Assembly: GCA_037833965.1 (NCBI GenBank) | Contig: AP031358.1 | Coordinates: 7,696,001 to 7,760,000 of the forward strand | Source: Marchantia polymorpha subsp. ruderalis | Lineage: Eukaryota > Streptophyta > Marchantiopsida > Marchantiales > Marchantiaceae | Direction: 5' to 3' | Length of the DNA stretch: 64,000 nt | Part shown: positions 21,751 through 34,959 of the stretch, one piece after another | Position numbering within the stretch: the first letter of the stretch is position 1 | Layout of the letters: every line of letters starts with the position of its first letter | Made by a program: the position numbers and the translations under genes | The notes under the pieces: generated by a model | Seen by the model: the letters and a program-made list of their open reading frames with translations, nothing else | Databases searched by the model: none | Told to the model about the DNA's origin: nothing

Positions 21751-23290
21751 TGCCTCACACATTTTATTATAGCTACTTTACTAACATTGTACTTGCGGGC
21801 TAGAGCCCTTTGACAGTGTTGTTCAACTTATATTATATTGTTGAAAAAATCTTTTAGTAGTTTAGTGGAATCAAAATATTTAGAATTGATTTGCCTAATT
21901 AAACTATTTGTTCATAATGAAAATTTCTAGGTAATATCTCCTTATTTATTGTTACATTTTGAAAATGAAAAAGTGATTTAACAATTATATATGAATTTCT
22001 CAAAAGTTTCTAATTTATTCTTGGTAGATTATATGCATTAGTTGAAGATTTACTTTGCAGACTTCTGTAGCTAAGTTCAAAACAGAAGTTAAATATGAAG
22101 CGGCAGAAAAAACAACAAAGGAAGCTATTTGATTGAAAGGTTTATCACTAGATGAGATTGTAACATGAAGTTATAAATCTTAATTATGATAATCAAAGTA
22201 TGTTATATTTTATTCCACATCAAATATTGTACATTTGAGTATGATCGATCAACATAAAATATCATTTAATTGAAAATATAATTTCTATTAGAAAATTTGA
22301 GCAAATCACGATTCACAATACAATCAATCTATTTGATATTTTGATCACATTTGTTATTTTCATAAGTCTTACATGACATGTTATTTTGTAAGTTTTGTAT
22401 GAGAACACAAGTTTATTTTATTAATGATTTTTAATCCTATATATATATTATTCTATCAAATTTTGGCAAAAATCAAAGTCTAGTAAAATTTACTCTAAAG
22501 AATCATTTATGTTAGATATCATTCAAGATTTTTCTGCACAATAATTACATGGATTATGAAAAATATTGTTTTCACAATATGACTTAAGGATAAGTTTGTA
22601 AGTTGTTCATTAAAATTATGTTAACCTATGTTAGTTTTATCCTAGTTAGTATGTAAGATATGCTATTAGTAGGAAGGAGAGCTAGCAAACAAATTGAACA
22701 ATATATGTTTAGTCATTATAATTAATTTTTTTTTTACTTTTCTACGTGATCCGCAGTGATGAAACAAGTACTTTAATGACTGTTTTTGGCTTTTGTGTGA
22801 GCTTGAATTTTTCTTGTGAAAAATAATAATTTTTTTGAGATATATCAAAATAAAAAATTAATTTTCTTTACACAATTACAGGCAAAGTTGTATGCAACTA
22901 TTAAAATTTTACAAAATAATTTTTCTAACAGATATTGAACTTAAAAAAAATAATCAAATTTTTCTGTAAAAGCAATTTTTATTTTTTATTTATTGATAAT
23001 GATTTTTTTTCAGTTTTTATCATATTGATTCAAAATTTTAAATTACATGGCCAAAACATTAATTTAATATAATCCAATATTTTCATAATTTTGAAGATAA
23101 AAAATGAAAACATTTACTAATATATTAGAATTCACTTCATAATGTTTTCAATGATAAAATCTAGACGTAAAAAATAACATGAATTAAAATACTTAGTTTG
23201 AACTTAAATGGATGTTTTGTTTGAAGTATATGTTATTATATTTTATTATAAATTTTTTTATTTTTGGATCTTTGAAGATTCAAAATTCCA
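21751..23290 (+). other. AT-rich DNA with an old Copia remnant
   Basis: Mostly low-complexity AT-rich sequence. The one recognisable part is a decayed Copia RNase H at about 22,080-22,330 (see separate entry). No host gene is supported. Confidence 0.6.
22080..22330 (+). pseudogene. Very old Copia RNase H remnant
   Basis: Translation on the plus strand shows short islands that match Copia RNase H in the right order: EVKYEAAEKTTKEAI, then DNQSMLYF, then INIKYHLIE. Compare EAEYVAAAEAAKEAIW, CDSQSALHL and IDIRYHFIR of the younger Copia element in this window. The remnant is far more AT-rich and heavily decayed, so it is much older. No LTRs could be assigned. Confidence 0.65.
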
Positions 23291-24912
23291 TTAGAAAGTA
23301 GGATTTAACCTAATTTTTTAAGAAAAAGGCGAAGATTGAAGTTTACATAACTACAAACTAAAATCAAACTTAAGGTTTGTACAAGACGTTGAAGCTGAAT
23401 TTTCTACTCACAACAATTTAAAGCAGAAAGATTTTTAAAATTTGATGTGAATGTTGTTATACAAAATGTTACAACTTTCAGTTTTAAATCAAGTGGACGA
23501 ATATCACAAAGAACTATATCGTTTCAAAACAATGAGTAGTTTTATTGCAAAGTTGTTTTTCAAATAACTTGACATATGTTTGACTTTTAAGGATAAAAAC
23601 TTATGAAATGAAATGAAAATATTTCTTGCTGATTATTGATATTCATATTACTAAATAAGAAACTCTCCTGTATAACAGTTAATGAATTTGCTATGTATTA
23701 ATTGAACATGATGAATTTTTTTCATTTATGTTCATTACTTATTTTTTTATTAGCAAATAGCACAAGTGTTGTTTTCTTATGATGGATAGAAAATTATAAG
23801 GAATGAATTCATGAATTCTTCAAATATGATTTATGATCATATTCAAAAAAAAATATAATAATATAGGTTTAAATATATAATTCATTGAAATTATAGCTAA
23901 AAAGCCCGAATTGAAATTTATTATTATCTAAAGATCAAGATCATTGATACTTCTGAACTCTTAGTTCTAGAGTTGTAAAAACATCTAAAAACATGTAAAA
24001 GCAAATTTGTATATTAAAATACCGTGAAATAAAATATCACAAAAAGTAGTGATGGTATACGTTTTTAAATGCTGGTTTTTTTATGTTTTCTTTTTTTATA
24101 TACATCTGATGTGATGATGATACATTTTAAAAACTTGTAGTTAATAATTTGTTGAGATATATGTCCTACAAAAACTTAATGCTATAAGATTCAAAATTGA
24201 ATAAAGTCAACATTTCTTTGATTCAAGTTTAATTCTTCACGTGAACATTATTAATCTTGTTTTGGAGTGTTAGATTTTAAAAGTAAAAAAATAAAATTAT
24301 GAATGAAAAATGCTGAAGGGTTTAAGATAAGTTTAAATTTTGTAAAGTCACTATAGTATTAATCTAGTATGAAGGACTAGTGTTAGACTGTTATTATATA
24401 TGAGAGCAATTTCTAGATTTCTAGATCACATGCTTAATGTTTGTTAGAAAAAAATTGTATATTTGTGGATGTAGACTTAGTGATAATTATGTATATGATG
24501 TGTCAATTTTTTAAAATGCTTGATGTTTGAATTTTGTATTTGGACCTATTTTGAGGTGAATATAAATTATACTGCATGGATGTGACAATTATAGATAGTT
24601 CATTGTTAGTTAAGTTTATGTCTATCTTGATTAAAATCTACTTTGATTTCAATGAATTATAGATATTTGTAAATATTTTGTTTCTAAAATGCAACCATTT
24701 TTTTGCATATCTAAACTTTTGACTTATCAACACCACATTGGCTAAACTTTAGCTCTCTCATAAGTTAATTTTTATGAAACTTATTTTTCCATCAAACCAA
24801 CAATTGATTTCAAGATATTTATAACTTCAATATTATTTTTGAGTATATTCTTTGTTTCAAATTTATCATGATTAGGTTACAAGTTAGGAAGAGTAGGCGA
24901 TACTAGTAGATA
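23291..24912 (+). repeat. Diverged direct duplication, copy B
   Basis: Matches 1-2,299 in order and orientation, without the TIR element found in copy A. Divergence looks like roughly one base in ten, with small indels. The two copies lie on either side of the large Copia element but are much wider apart and older than its LTRs. Confidence 0.85.
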
Positions 24913-27900
24913 GATGGAAATTATCAAAATACATGGAAAATTGCGTCTATGACAAATTGAGTTGACTTTGACTTAGAACAACAATTTGTCTATTTTCTTG
25001 AATTCTTCAGAGTATGTTGAATCTGCAATAAGGAGAGATAGAGGATGGAGAGTATGTTGAATCTGCAATAAGGAGAGATAGAGGATGGAGAGGTGTTGAT
25101 TTAAATAAGGCTGATGAAGAGTATTTACTGCATCCATATCCATGTTACTAATCTTAAATTTGAATAACTTTGGGAGTTTATAGTTAGATGACATAGTGTA
25201 GAATTTGGAATACGAGGTCAAAAGATATTTGTGACAATAGAAGATAGTAAGATTTGCATATCTTCTTGTATTGTAAAGAGGAAAGAAACATATATTTTAA
25301 GTGTTGAAATGAAACAGTATTTGCATAGTTTGAATTTAAATTGAATCTTAATGCTATTCATAATATCTACAATATGTTTTATGATTACATAGAATAATTT
25401 TTCAATGTTTTATCTCGTAAGAATCTCATCATGACATAAATGACATAAAATTCTTGAATCAATAGTTTGTAATCAATAAATCTGTCCAACAATAATAGTT
25501 TGTCATCAATGACAATAGTAATATGATAATGTCCAATTGTTGAAGTTACAAGTGTAATTTTGGAGTTATAATTCATATCATAATCACAATAAAGAGCTTT
25601 GAGAGAGAGATTTGTGACATATGTTTATCTAAACGTACATCTCGAGAGTTCATTATTTTTGAGCTATAGCAAAATACTTCGCTGCTAATTGTATAATTTA
25701 TTGTTTCATCAATTCAAGTTTATCAAATTTTAATTAGTGCATCAACAGACAACAAGACTTTTTGAGATTAGAGAGCAGTTTACTTTGGAGCCATGTAGAT
25801 AAAGATGACTCAAGAAAAAAAGTTGATCAAATAAATAATTGCTCGATTCACTTGTTTATGATCATCAAAGATGAAATCTCAACAACATTATTGTCATCAT
25901 AATTATTGGCACTTCGCATGAGATTTTATTATTCCAGTACAAACTTGATAATGCTAACATCATCAACATTTTGGTTTTCAATAGCATCAAAATCATACAT
26001 TTTATTTAGATTTTCGGCAACTTGTTAAATATTTGCATCATGAAGATCCACGGCAGATGAAAAAAAATCATTCAGTCAAAATTTCTAATAAATCATCGAC
26101 GATTTAACTTAAATTAGGACACATTGATCCATACAAATATTTTGAAAAAAATAACGTTAAAAAAAAATAAAAAAAAATTGACTTTGACAATACGCTATTG
26201 AATAATGCTCTTCTCCATGCTATTCGATGCTAATTTAGTCCAACCAAGCATTTTGCGCATGTGTAGATGAGTATAAATAAAAAATTGAGAATAAGATGCA
26301 TGTTGATTCTTTTGCCAGATTTCATATTCAAATATTAGATGATTCAATTGAGCACGACAAAATCAAACTTTGAAATATCAAATGATTCCTTAATCAATAC
26401 ATTGATATTGATTCATAGCATTAAGTAAACAAAAGATGACACACATATTCAAATATAGAAAAAATATTTCTGATGATTAAAATGAATCCAAGGTTTTGGC
26501 CACATTGACATGAACGGTTATCTTGAACTGCATAGAATATGAGGTTATGATTCTTGATATTTTTGTTGTACTTGTGAAGTGCATATAAGACTATGTATTT
26601 TGCAAGATTTTAATTTGATGATCATATATGATTTTTGAATGCCTTATTGAAATCCTAAATATGTTTGAAAGCATGTGGACAAGTCTCTGCGCAATAATTT
26701 TTGTTTTTAATTGTTTCACCTAAACCTCTAACTTTAAGATTTAGTGTGATTTGATTTGTTTTTTATTTTGTTTGATAGAAGAATCATCCAAGTTGATTGT
26801 AAGGTCTTGGATGATGCCATCATGTGCATAAGTATCTCTATTTGAACGCTATAATATCATCAATCTTGAACGTAGTGAACTATGCAGAATAGCAAATGAA
26901 GGTGATGCAACCAAACAATGCACTTATAGAATGTTTAGAAAATAATGGAACGTCTGATTAGAAGTATAAACACTTCCCTCTTGTTGATGACACCTTCTAA
27001 TAACAATGTCCAACCTAACACCAGTTTCTGTGACTACTTTGTATCATTTTATTCACCAATGCTATTATTTTATTTAGCAATTCAGTGGTTTATTTTAGAC
27101 AATACAATCTTAAGAAAATATGAAAAAATGTAATATTACAAAATATTGATGATACTTTTATAAATATTTTGATATTATTTAAATACATTGACTAGATATC
27201 TTGAATCTTTGAGATGTGATATGGTTGATGCAATGATAATTGTGTAGTACGCTTTTAGTTAATTTTTAAAATTTGTCTATGTAAGAAATGATTAAATATT
27301 TTTAATTAGATTTAATAACATATGTTAAGTATTTTGAAAATACCACATCTAGATTTTATGCATAAAATGAAACTAGGTCCAATTAATTACATCTTTTATA
27401 TTACTTAAAATTGGTGATAATGGTAGTGAAAAAATAGACAATGCATATACTTGATGTAAAAAAAATGAGCACTAAAATCTAAAAAAAATTTGAAATATGA
27501 TTCTATTTTTTGACATGAGTTTTAAAAATATAAAATTTACATATATTGAGCTAGTAGAAGTTAATGCTAGGAAAAATTTATTTTCATTATTCATGTTTAA
27601 TATGTGTAGTTCATGTATCAAACATGAATGAATAATTATAAGCTCAAGCTTAACTTTTTTGTTTTATTTTTATTTTTATTTTATCAAAATGATAAAAATT
27701 ATTTAGTAATCAGGATTGAATATTAGTGAAATTAAAACTTGAAATTTTTTAATTATATGTAGAAAAATATTAAAAAATATTTCTGGCTGTAGAATTTCAT
27801 GACGTTGTGTTCTTACAAACTGATTTATTTTAAAGATAACTTGCAATGAATTTTTTCTGATTTTAATTGAAGCTTCATTTTTACATACATTTGTCCAAGA

Positions 27901-29081
27901 AGTATATGATACTTTGTGTATGATACTCTAAATATTTTCAGATTTCTAAGTATGAAAATATGCCCCAAAAATCACTTTATAAATTTTCAAATAAATTTTT
28001 AAATAATTATATCATTACATATGTATCATGAAAAAGCTTTGATATTATATTTGGAAATTTCATACATACATATATACATATATGTATATATATATCTAAA
28101 AGTCAACTTTCATTTTGAATATTTGAAAAACTTGTTTTAAACTCCATTTTCATTTTTTGATGCATTTCATGGTGAAATTAGAGCTACTTTGCTTATCGCT
28201 GAATCAATTCACACATTATATGTCGTATGTAAGCTTGGAATTATTCTTAAAATCAATTAAAATTAATAAAACATACTCATAAGGATAAATGCTAAACCGG
28301 GAGAGACAATAAGTATTTTTTGTATTATTTCTCAAAAAATTGAAAATATATCAAAAAATGATATACTAAATTAATTAAAAAATTGCTTCTTAATTTCTGA
28401 TATATAAGTAGTTCAAAAATGATTTGAAAATTTGGGATAGTCATACAAGTCATTCATTATTTGCATATACTATTTGATTTCAATTCTGATTGTAAGCTTA
28501 TTTATGGTCAAAATAATCATTTAATTGATTAATCTTTTTTTTTTTACTTTAATGTAGATTACTATTATTCTGAATTAAGATTCATAGAAATTTGAACTCT
28601 ATGGATTTAGTTATGATGAAGTACTGCTTCATATATAAAATTAAAAGAAGAAAGTAAATTTCAAATCTATTCGCTAGGCGTTAAATGATAAACTATCGGT
28701 TTGGATAGATGATGGGTGAAATTGCATCACCTCATGTATGAAAGTATTCATATATATCTCTCTCCGACTTCAGTTTTAAAATCGTGTGGACCTACACACA
28801 TCAATTTTGATATGTTCTTCAGAGAAAGAATTCACAAGAGCACAAGAGTGAATAGCACATCATGCTACTCACTCTCTTTTTTAATGAGTTCACATCGGCG
28901 TATACTAAACAATAGCTAGTGAAATCCGCATGAGAATATTTATTCATGAGCTTTTATTGTTTTTGAAGTCTTTAGCTAGATAGTTAGTACATCTTGGTTG
29001 CATTATGACATATTTTCCACATCGATGCTATTGGGGCGTAACTCCACGTTACCGGTTTGGGTTTCCGTCGTGTATGGACCA
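24913..29081. other. AT-rich intergenic DNA
   Basis: Contains a perfect 40-bp tandem duplication (25,011-25,090), TA/TACATA runs near 28,060-28,100 and many homopolymers. Short open frames on both strands show no recognisable domain and have the composition of the surrounding DNA. No gene is supported until the bL17 locus. Confidence 0.6.
25011..25090. repeat. Perfect 40-bp tandem duplication
   Basis: AGTATGTTGAATCTGCAATA and the next 20 bases occur twice head to tail without a mismatch, in otherwise non-repetitive sequence. It is therefore a recent local duplication. Confidence 0.95.
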
Positions 29082-29125
29082 CCAAAAAATGGGGGAAACT
29101 CCATGAAGTTTCCCCCATTTTTTGG
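29082..29125. repeat. Perfect 19-bp inverted repeat upstream of bL17
   Basis: Arms 29,082-29,100 (CCAAAAAATGGGGGAAACT) and 29,107-29,125 are exact reverse complements around the 6-base loop CCATGA. The structure lies about 300 bp before the bL17 start codon. Possible roles are a promoter or 5' UTR element or a small foldback insertion; nothing in the sequence decides this. Confidence 0.9.
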
Positions 29126-29426
29126 CAAACATTCACAATATCACTTCGCTAAGCTTATGATAAAGATGGCAGTCACAGGGAATCGTCATGTGGACAGTGG
29201 CAGCCCGCGGGGGTTAATCCCCGGATAAGATACCGGCGGGATATCATAATAATGGGTGCCCGCAATGGGTCTGATCCTCCGACTACTCCGCTGTGCTGCG
29301 AGAAGGGTGCCTTCCATCGGGCCAGCTGAGGAGGCACACAGTCGGAGAGAAGCGGTAGGCAGTAGCAAGTGAGAAGAGGATTGAGCAGAGACAGTGGGAA
29401 GAGATTGGCTTGGCCATCGATCAGCT

Positions 29427-30763
29427 ATGGCGGGTGCCTTCTGCCTTGCAGCTCTGGGTGCTGCGCTCCCCACTGCTTGCGTCTCGTCGCGAGTTTCGGT
29501 CTCTTCCAAGGTCCGCGTGAGCTGCAGCAGCGGCAGGAATGTCGCCGTCGTGAGCAGGAGGAGGTCCCATGTTAGTGCTGTGGCTGCCCGGGCATTGCCT
29601 GCGTTTCAAGGATTGAGGACTTCTAATGCTCTTGGCTTCCGCACTGGTGAGTTTCTGAGCTCGCGAATTGAGGGTGTATGTGCTGGCCTGAGTCGTATGG
29701 AATGCATTTCTCCTCTGTCTGCAGAATCTGCTTTATTTCGTTGTGGTTGGCAGGGCTGCTCTGGCTCTCATCTGTCGCTTCATCTGCTTGGAATCAGTGC
29801 CTAGAAGGCCTGAGCACCATCTTGGGTGGCGAGGAATGGCGCCAGTCAGCCATAGCCATTCTCTTTGACGAAAGGATTATCTTGTATGAGCTGCCATTGT
29901 TTAATGCAACACTTCATTCGATAGATAGAAGTTTTGGTGAGGCGTCTGCTCATTGAACAGATTCTATAAACGGAGTACAGGAACAAATGTTGTGAAATTC
30001 TACCTGTCACATAAGCGAGAATTCTGTTGTTTCTGAGAATAAAGATATTCGAACGTCGTACGTAGGCCCTTGTAATGTGCTCCGCTAGTCCCTTTCATTC
30101 GCATAATTACTCAAGAAGCTTCACATTTGCATTTCTGTAAGTCCGTCTTCAGCCTGGAGACCCGGACTACTTACGTATTCCCACAGGGTGGATGGTTCGT
30201 CAGTCATGTTAAGTGTTTGAAATATCCCCGATTTTCACGTGCGATTAGGATGCTCAGTACGCTGGGCATGTCAGGAGATAGGAAATTAGGGATAGTGGAC
30301 ATCATTTTTCTCGTGCAGACTGGTGATACATTATCGTTGTTTTGCTCAAATCGCAGAATCTACATTCGACAACCTAACTCTGGGAGTGAACAACGGATCA
30401 AGATGGTTCGCTATGAGGCACAGAGTCAAGGGTTCTAGGCTGGGAAGACCAGCTGATCAGCGCAGGGCTCTTCTGAGGGGTTTGACCACTGAGTTGCTTA
30501 GACATGGAAGGATCAAAACCACGAAGGCCCGAGCCAGAGCCATGAGGAAGTATGTCGACCACATGATTACTCTTGCCAAGGGTGGCAGTTTGCACCAAAG
30601 GCGCCAAGCCTTGGGGTTCTTGTACGACAAAACCCTGGTGCACTCAATATTCGCTGAAGTTCCAGACAGATACGGCGAGAGGAATGGCGGGTACACCCGT
30701 ATCATCCGAACTATGCCCAGAAGAGGAGACAACGCCCCCATGGCTTTCATTGAGCTTGTCTAG
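29427..30763 (+). CDS. RPL17: Plastid 50S ribosomal protein bL17
   Basis: Two exons, 29,427-29,646 and 30,357-30,763, with a GT-AG intron in phase 1, give 208 aa. Residues 1 to about 75 are rich in Ala, Ser, Arg and Val and lack acidic residues, as in a chloroplast transit peptide. Residues 93-208 are a complete bacterial-type L17 domain: [20 protein letters not shown] at the start, [11 protein letters not shown] in the middle and GGYTRI...[13 protein letters not shown] at the end. Bacterial L17 lines the exit-tunnel side of the 50S subunit, so this protein works in plastid translation. I chose the ATG at 29,427 (context GCTATGGCG, the usual MA start of transit peptides) over an in-frame ATG 33 bases upstream. 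A mitochondrial L17 is the alternative, but the length and the transit peptide style favour plastid. Confidence 0.92.
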
Positions 30764-31736
30764 ATAATATCAGAATTTTTGTTAGTGGCGATAGTATGTA
30801 AACAAAGCATCCTGTAGTCAATGACGGAGAGCATCGTTATTAAACACACCTTCATTGTGGGCTCTCAATGCTGAAATTTTAGTTGTCCTCAATTTCATCG
30901 CATATTACTATGATGCGGTGCACAAGCGATATGATAGCTGCTTTGTAAGCATTTCTATGTCAAAGTTTAAACTGTACCTTTTCATCACTCCATTTATCTA
31001 TAAATCACATGTCAGATTCTGTGGGTTGAGTAACCCTCTTACATTCTTGTAGTAGCATGAAAGTTACCAACCAGCTTAGGCTTCTTCGGACCCAAATAGT
31101 ATGAGACTTACAAACGTTCCTGTGCCAAGTATTATTGACTGCGCATTATGAAGATAATTATTTCAAGTTTTGAAAGAAGAGCGACATTCACAGACGACTC
31201 TGCCAAATCTTTTAGTATGTGCGTCATTTAAATAACTATTTCGAGTCGTGAAGGTAAATGGCATATTTAAGTTAGCTACTGTCGATTTAACCATTACTTA
31301 CGTATATTTCAAAAATATGGAGAAGAAAATAATATGCAAACGAAAGTAATATAGGTACAATGATGAAATCTTATATTATATGAATTTCTCCAACTTCTAA
31401 GCTACCGTACTATCTCAAAGACTCTGAAAACGGAGCTTCTGAAAAGCTCGTTAACACGCAGTAAAGAAAGACCATTCTTTTATCCCAATGTGGGACATGC
31501 TATGGTACGTAGGAAGACAGTACGACTTAATTCAAAATCACAATTTGGCATGATACCCTGAAGAAAATATTTATTCATACTTCCAATAATTATTTCCTCA
31601 ATAGACTGACAAATCATCCGGTAAGTACCTTTCTCTATAGGACAAGAATTACTCTCACATCTACCTCGGAGAAACAAATATGGAGGATTAGAGTCTGAAT
31701 CCTAAATGAAGCGAAAGAATTGTAGAATGAGTAAAA
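30764..31736. other. Spacer between the bL17 and SAM carrier 3' ends
   Basis: Convergent gene ends. Probable 3' UTR of bL17 for the first 100-150 bases, then AT-rich DNA. No gene recognised. Confidence 0.55.
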
Positions 31737-34700
31737 CTAAGCAGTGCGGGCGGAAGGAAAATCCTCCACTTTTGGCGGAGATGCTTGAGATAGAAGTTGT
31801 TTAGTTCTTTCCAGGGCTGTGAAAAAGATGGAGCCTCCAATGCCGATCCACATCACTCTTGGCCCGATACCCTGTCAAGGTGTACATAAAAAACTAGTTA
31901 TCACTGACTGAAAGTAAGCACTCAAAGCACACGTCCTTGAAACAAACTATACATCATGCTCGTAGAGAATACTCAAGCTTGCGGTTATGCCAGAATGTGC
32001 ATACCTTCAACAACGTTCCTGCGCCTTCTTCTTTGATAATCTTTGCGACACAGTCAGCGATTCCCTTATAGTGCCCGCCAGAACCCTGCAAGTGATTACC
32101 AGTATTAATCTCCGGCTTATGCTCAACCTGTCTCCTGAGGAACTCATTCCGTTCATTATTCCTTGATTTCAAAATCTTTCACATTAAAATTGCGGACTAC
32201 TAAACGTACCGTAATATCATAAGGTTTGTAACATATTACTTCAAAATACAATGATGTTCATTTAGAGGATGAGCTAAGAATTACCTGAACCATCAACCGT
32301 GTCTTAATGACATCCAAAGGGGTGGTAACTGCACCAGTCACGGCACCTGAACACCACTACTTCCATTAGTAAAGAGCATTCTTGGAGGAGTATATTTATA
32401 AAGAGTGAAATGCGCAATAAGTCTTTATCTGACTTCGAAATTACCTGAGAAGGCACCCATGATTGCATTTTCAGCATCATACAAGTCTCTATTGACCTGT
32501 TAGGAGCAATTCGAGCCTTGTTTCAGAATCACACACAAAGTTTAAATCCAGAGTTTAAATCTTGATGGGTCGGATATGATTTACAAAATACCCGATCTAA
32601 GTCAGTCACGGACATGCCTTGCCTTTTGAGCAACAACTTTAATTTCCAAACTAAGCCTTAAGCTTTGCTATAAGGCATAATTATGAAACCTTGTAAACAT
32701 GAACGTTGGATTGAAAGGACGAAAATTCATGAACTTTGAGGCAGAAGAGTAATGAAGGGAAGAGTTCAAGATTGGTGACTCACAGTTCTCTTGTATACAA
32801 TTTTCAGCTGCTCGTAAATACAGAACTGTATGGCATCGAAAGGCAGATCCCTCAACAAGAACGCGCCACATCCCTAAACACACATCCACCCGTATAAATA
32901 CAAACAGTTATAACACTATCTAGTAAATCCGACTTGGATAAAGTGGTGGTACAATATAGCATCTGATGATCATTCCACACTATTTTTCACTGATTTCTTG
33001 AACCTGACAGATAATGAAAGAAGTCCAACAAGACGGAAAACTCTTTCGAAGATCTCGTACCGCGTACAATCCTCTCACGCCTTCCTTCGCCACTATAGAC
33101 GAAACAGCAGTTCGAGCTGATGCAAATTGTCCTGTTTGCATCCTCTGCTTCACAACCTGTACTCGTAACAGGGCGTGGTTACGAGGGTACCTCGATAATC
33201 TAAATGATGCCGAGAGATACGTGCATTTTACTTGCTCTCATAAGCTGTCTACAGATATTACGAAGTGACTTCCGACGGGTTTTTAAAATAACTTCTGATC
33301 AACAATGTGAAACAGAACAAGATCGACTTATCCATATGTCATATGGGATCATACATCTTCTGCGAGATACGCATAGCTGCTTACCTCTGTAGGGACACGA
33401 ATTAATGAAGCTGTTGCACCTCCTACTGCCCCTGCTGTCTGTCAGAGCATTTCAATCATAATAATTTCAGTTAGACTGACTCAACATGAATATTATGCGG
33501 TTTACCTTAATCGATAGACACGAAGAGGACAACTCCAGCTCGCCGCACTTACCAAATGGGCGACAGAACTCAGATGATCTGGAAAAATGTCCAACAACTT
33601 GCGCTTCACAGGTTCATACACACCAATAAATATAGCCGATGCCCTACAAACAACAGTTTTATAAGAAGTTTGCGGGGCGGTGATTCAGTGCTTGCAATAC
33701 GTAAAATAAGGAAACACAAACTCTGGCATTGTTTTATCACGTGCATTGTTTTATCACATGCTTCCAATGAAAGAAGTTACCACTACCTTTAGAACATATA
33801 CTAAAGTTCAAAAAAAGTACAATTGAGCAAAAAATACAAAGTTAAGTAAAAGAAATACTGACGGTAGTACACCAAATATATTTCCCGCTAGACCTGAGTA
33901 CAGTCCCTTGAAGTTAATTTGCCCACCAGCACGTGCTGCCTGGGGAATTTGCGTGAGGCAATTGTAAGCATTTCAACATAACGTTTTGTCCACTTCCTAG
34001 GTTGATATACTACAGGGCATATCTTAAAAAATCTGCACACAGCTACATCTGCAGATAACAGGCACAATACGTTCAAGATGACAAGTACACTGTGTCATTC
34101 CGTTTTATGATCCTTTTTCATCGGGCAGAATGACTGAACCTGAAGGGGATGGAACTAACCTGAAGCCGAGTTTTGATTGTGTCGATTGGGTACAAAGCAG
34201 TTTCAACAACTACACCTGCGGTTGCTCCAGCAGCCGCTCCCTCTGTATATTTCGAAGTGGACCTTTAGCACACTAAGAGTAAACTTTCTAGCCAACAGAT
34301 AGCGCGTACGGAAACTGCTGGAATTCTTTTTCATGGAAAACCAACTGGACGAATGTTCCGATATGCCTCCTGTTGATATGATTTGGGAAGGGGCTTACTT
34401 ACCAAGAAAATCTCGAAGAAAATTTTTGGGAGCTGGTTTGGGTTTTACAACACTAGAAGCGCATACATAATGTAGCTGTGGCTTCCCGGCCCCAGGAAAA
34501 GCTCCTCCTTGTGATTTACCCTTTCTTCTCGTGAGTTCTGGAAGGATGAAGAGAAGGAATACAAAGTTCAATGACACGAAGTTTTAGATACAAACCAGCC
34601 AAACAAACCTGAATATTTCCAGTTCTAAATGCAGATTGAGAAAGTAAAAATTAAATAAAAAATAAATTACAACATTAATATGTTCACAACAGCTGTGAAT

Positions 34701-34959
34701 TTCAACATTTGATCGAGATCGAAATATTTTCATTCCTAAGAGAAAAAAGAAAAACACTTGTTCGCCCAGCGGAAGCAGTCTACATGCAGGAAAATGTCTC
34801 CACACTTTCATCTTTTCAAGCTAGAAACAATGGTCGGAGCCAGTTGCTCGGGCTTACTGAGATGGGTGACATGTGTCAGCCTGCTTCCACGGTAACAGAT
34901 TTTACTTTGTCTCGAGTGGATTCTGAACTCTTACCGGAATTGCTCACAATGTCCTCCAT
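31737..34959 (-). CDS. SAMC: S-adenosylmethionine carrier (mitochondrial carrier family)
   Basis: Twelve exons (34,935-34,959; 34,403-34,537; 34,160-34,242; 33,863-33,939; 33,553-33,643; 33,385-33,438; 33,061-33,156; 32,784-32,873; 32,445-32,496; 32,285-32,346; 32,005-32,085; 31,737-31,871) join in phase to 326 aa, close to the 325 of Arabidopsis SAMC1. The three carrier signatures are PIDTIK (72-77), PTEVVK (153-158) and PLDVIK (244-249). Lines such as VETALYPIDTIKTRLQ, LLRDLPFDAIQFCIYEQL and GPRVMWIGIGGSIFF are typical of SAM carriers. The protein exchanges S-adenosylmethionine for S-adenosylhomocysteine across the inner mitochondrial and/or plastid envelope membrane, feeding organellar methylation. 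The 25-base first exon is the least certain part, though it fits in phase. Confidence 0.93.

Noticed and set aside
1-24912. The 1-2,299 / 23,291-24,912 pair as LTRs of one giant element
   Set aside because: No primer site, polypurine tract, TG..CA ends or target duplication could be found at their edges; kept only as a direct duplication.
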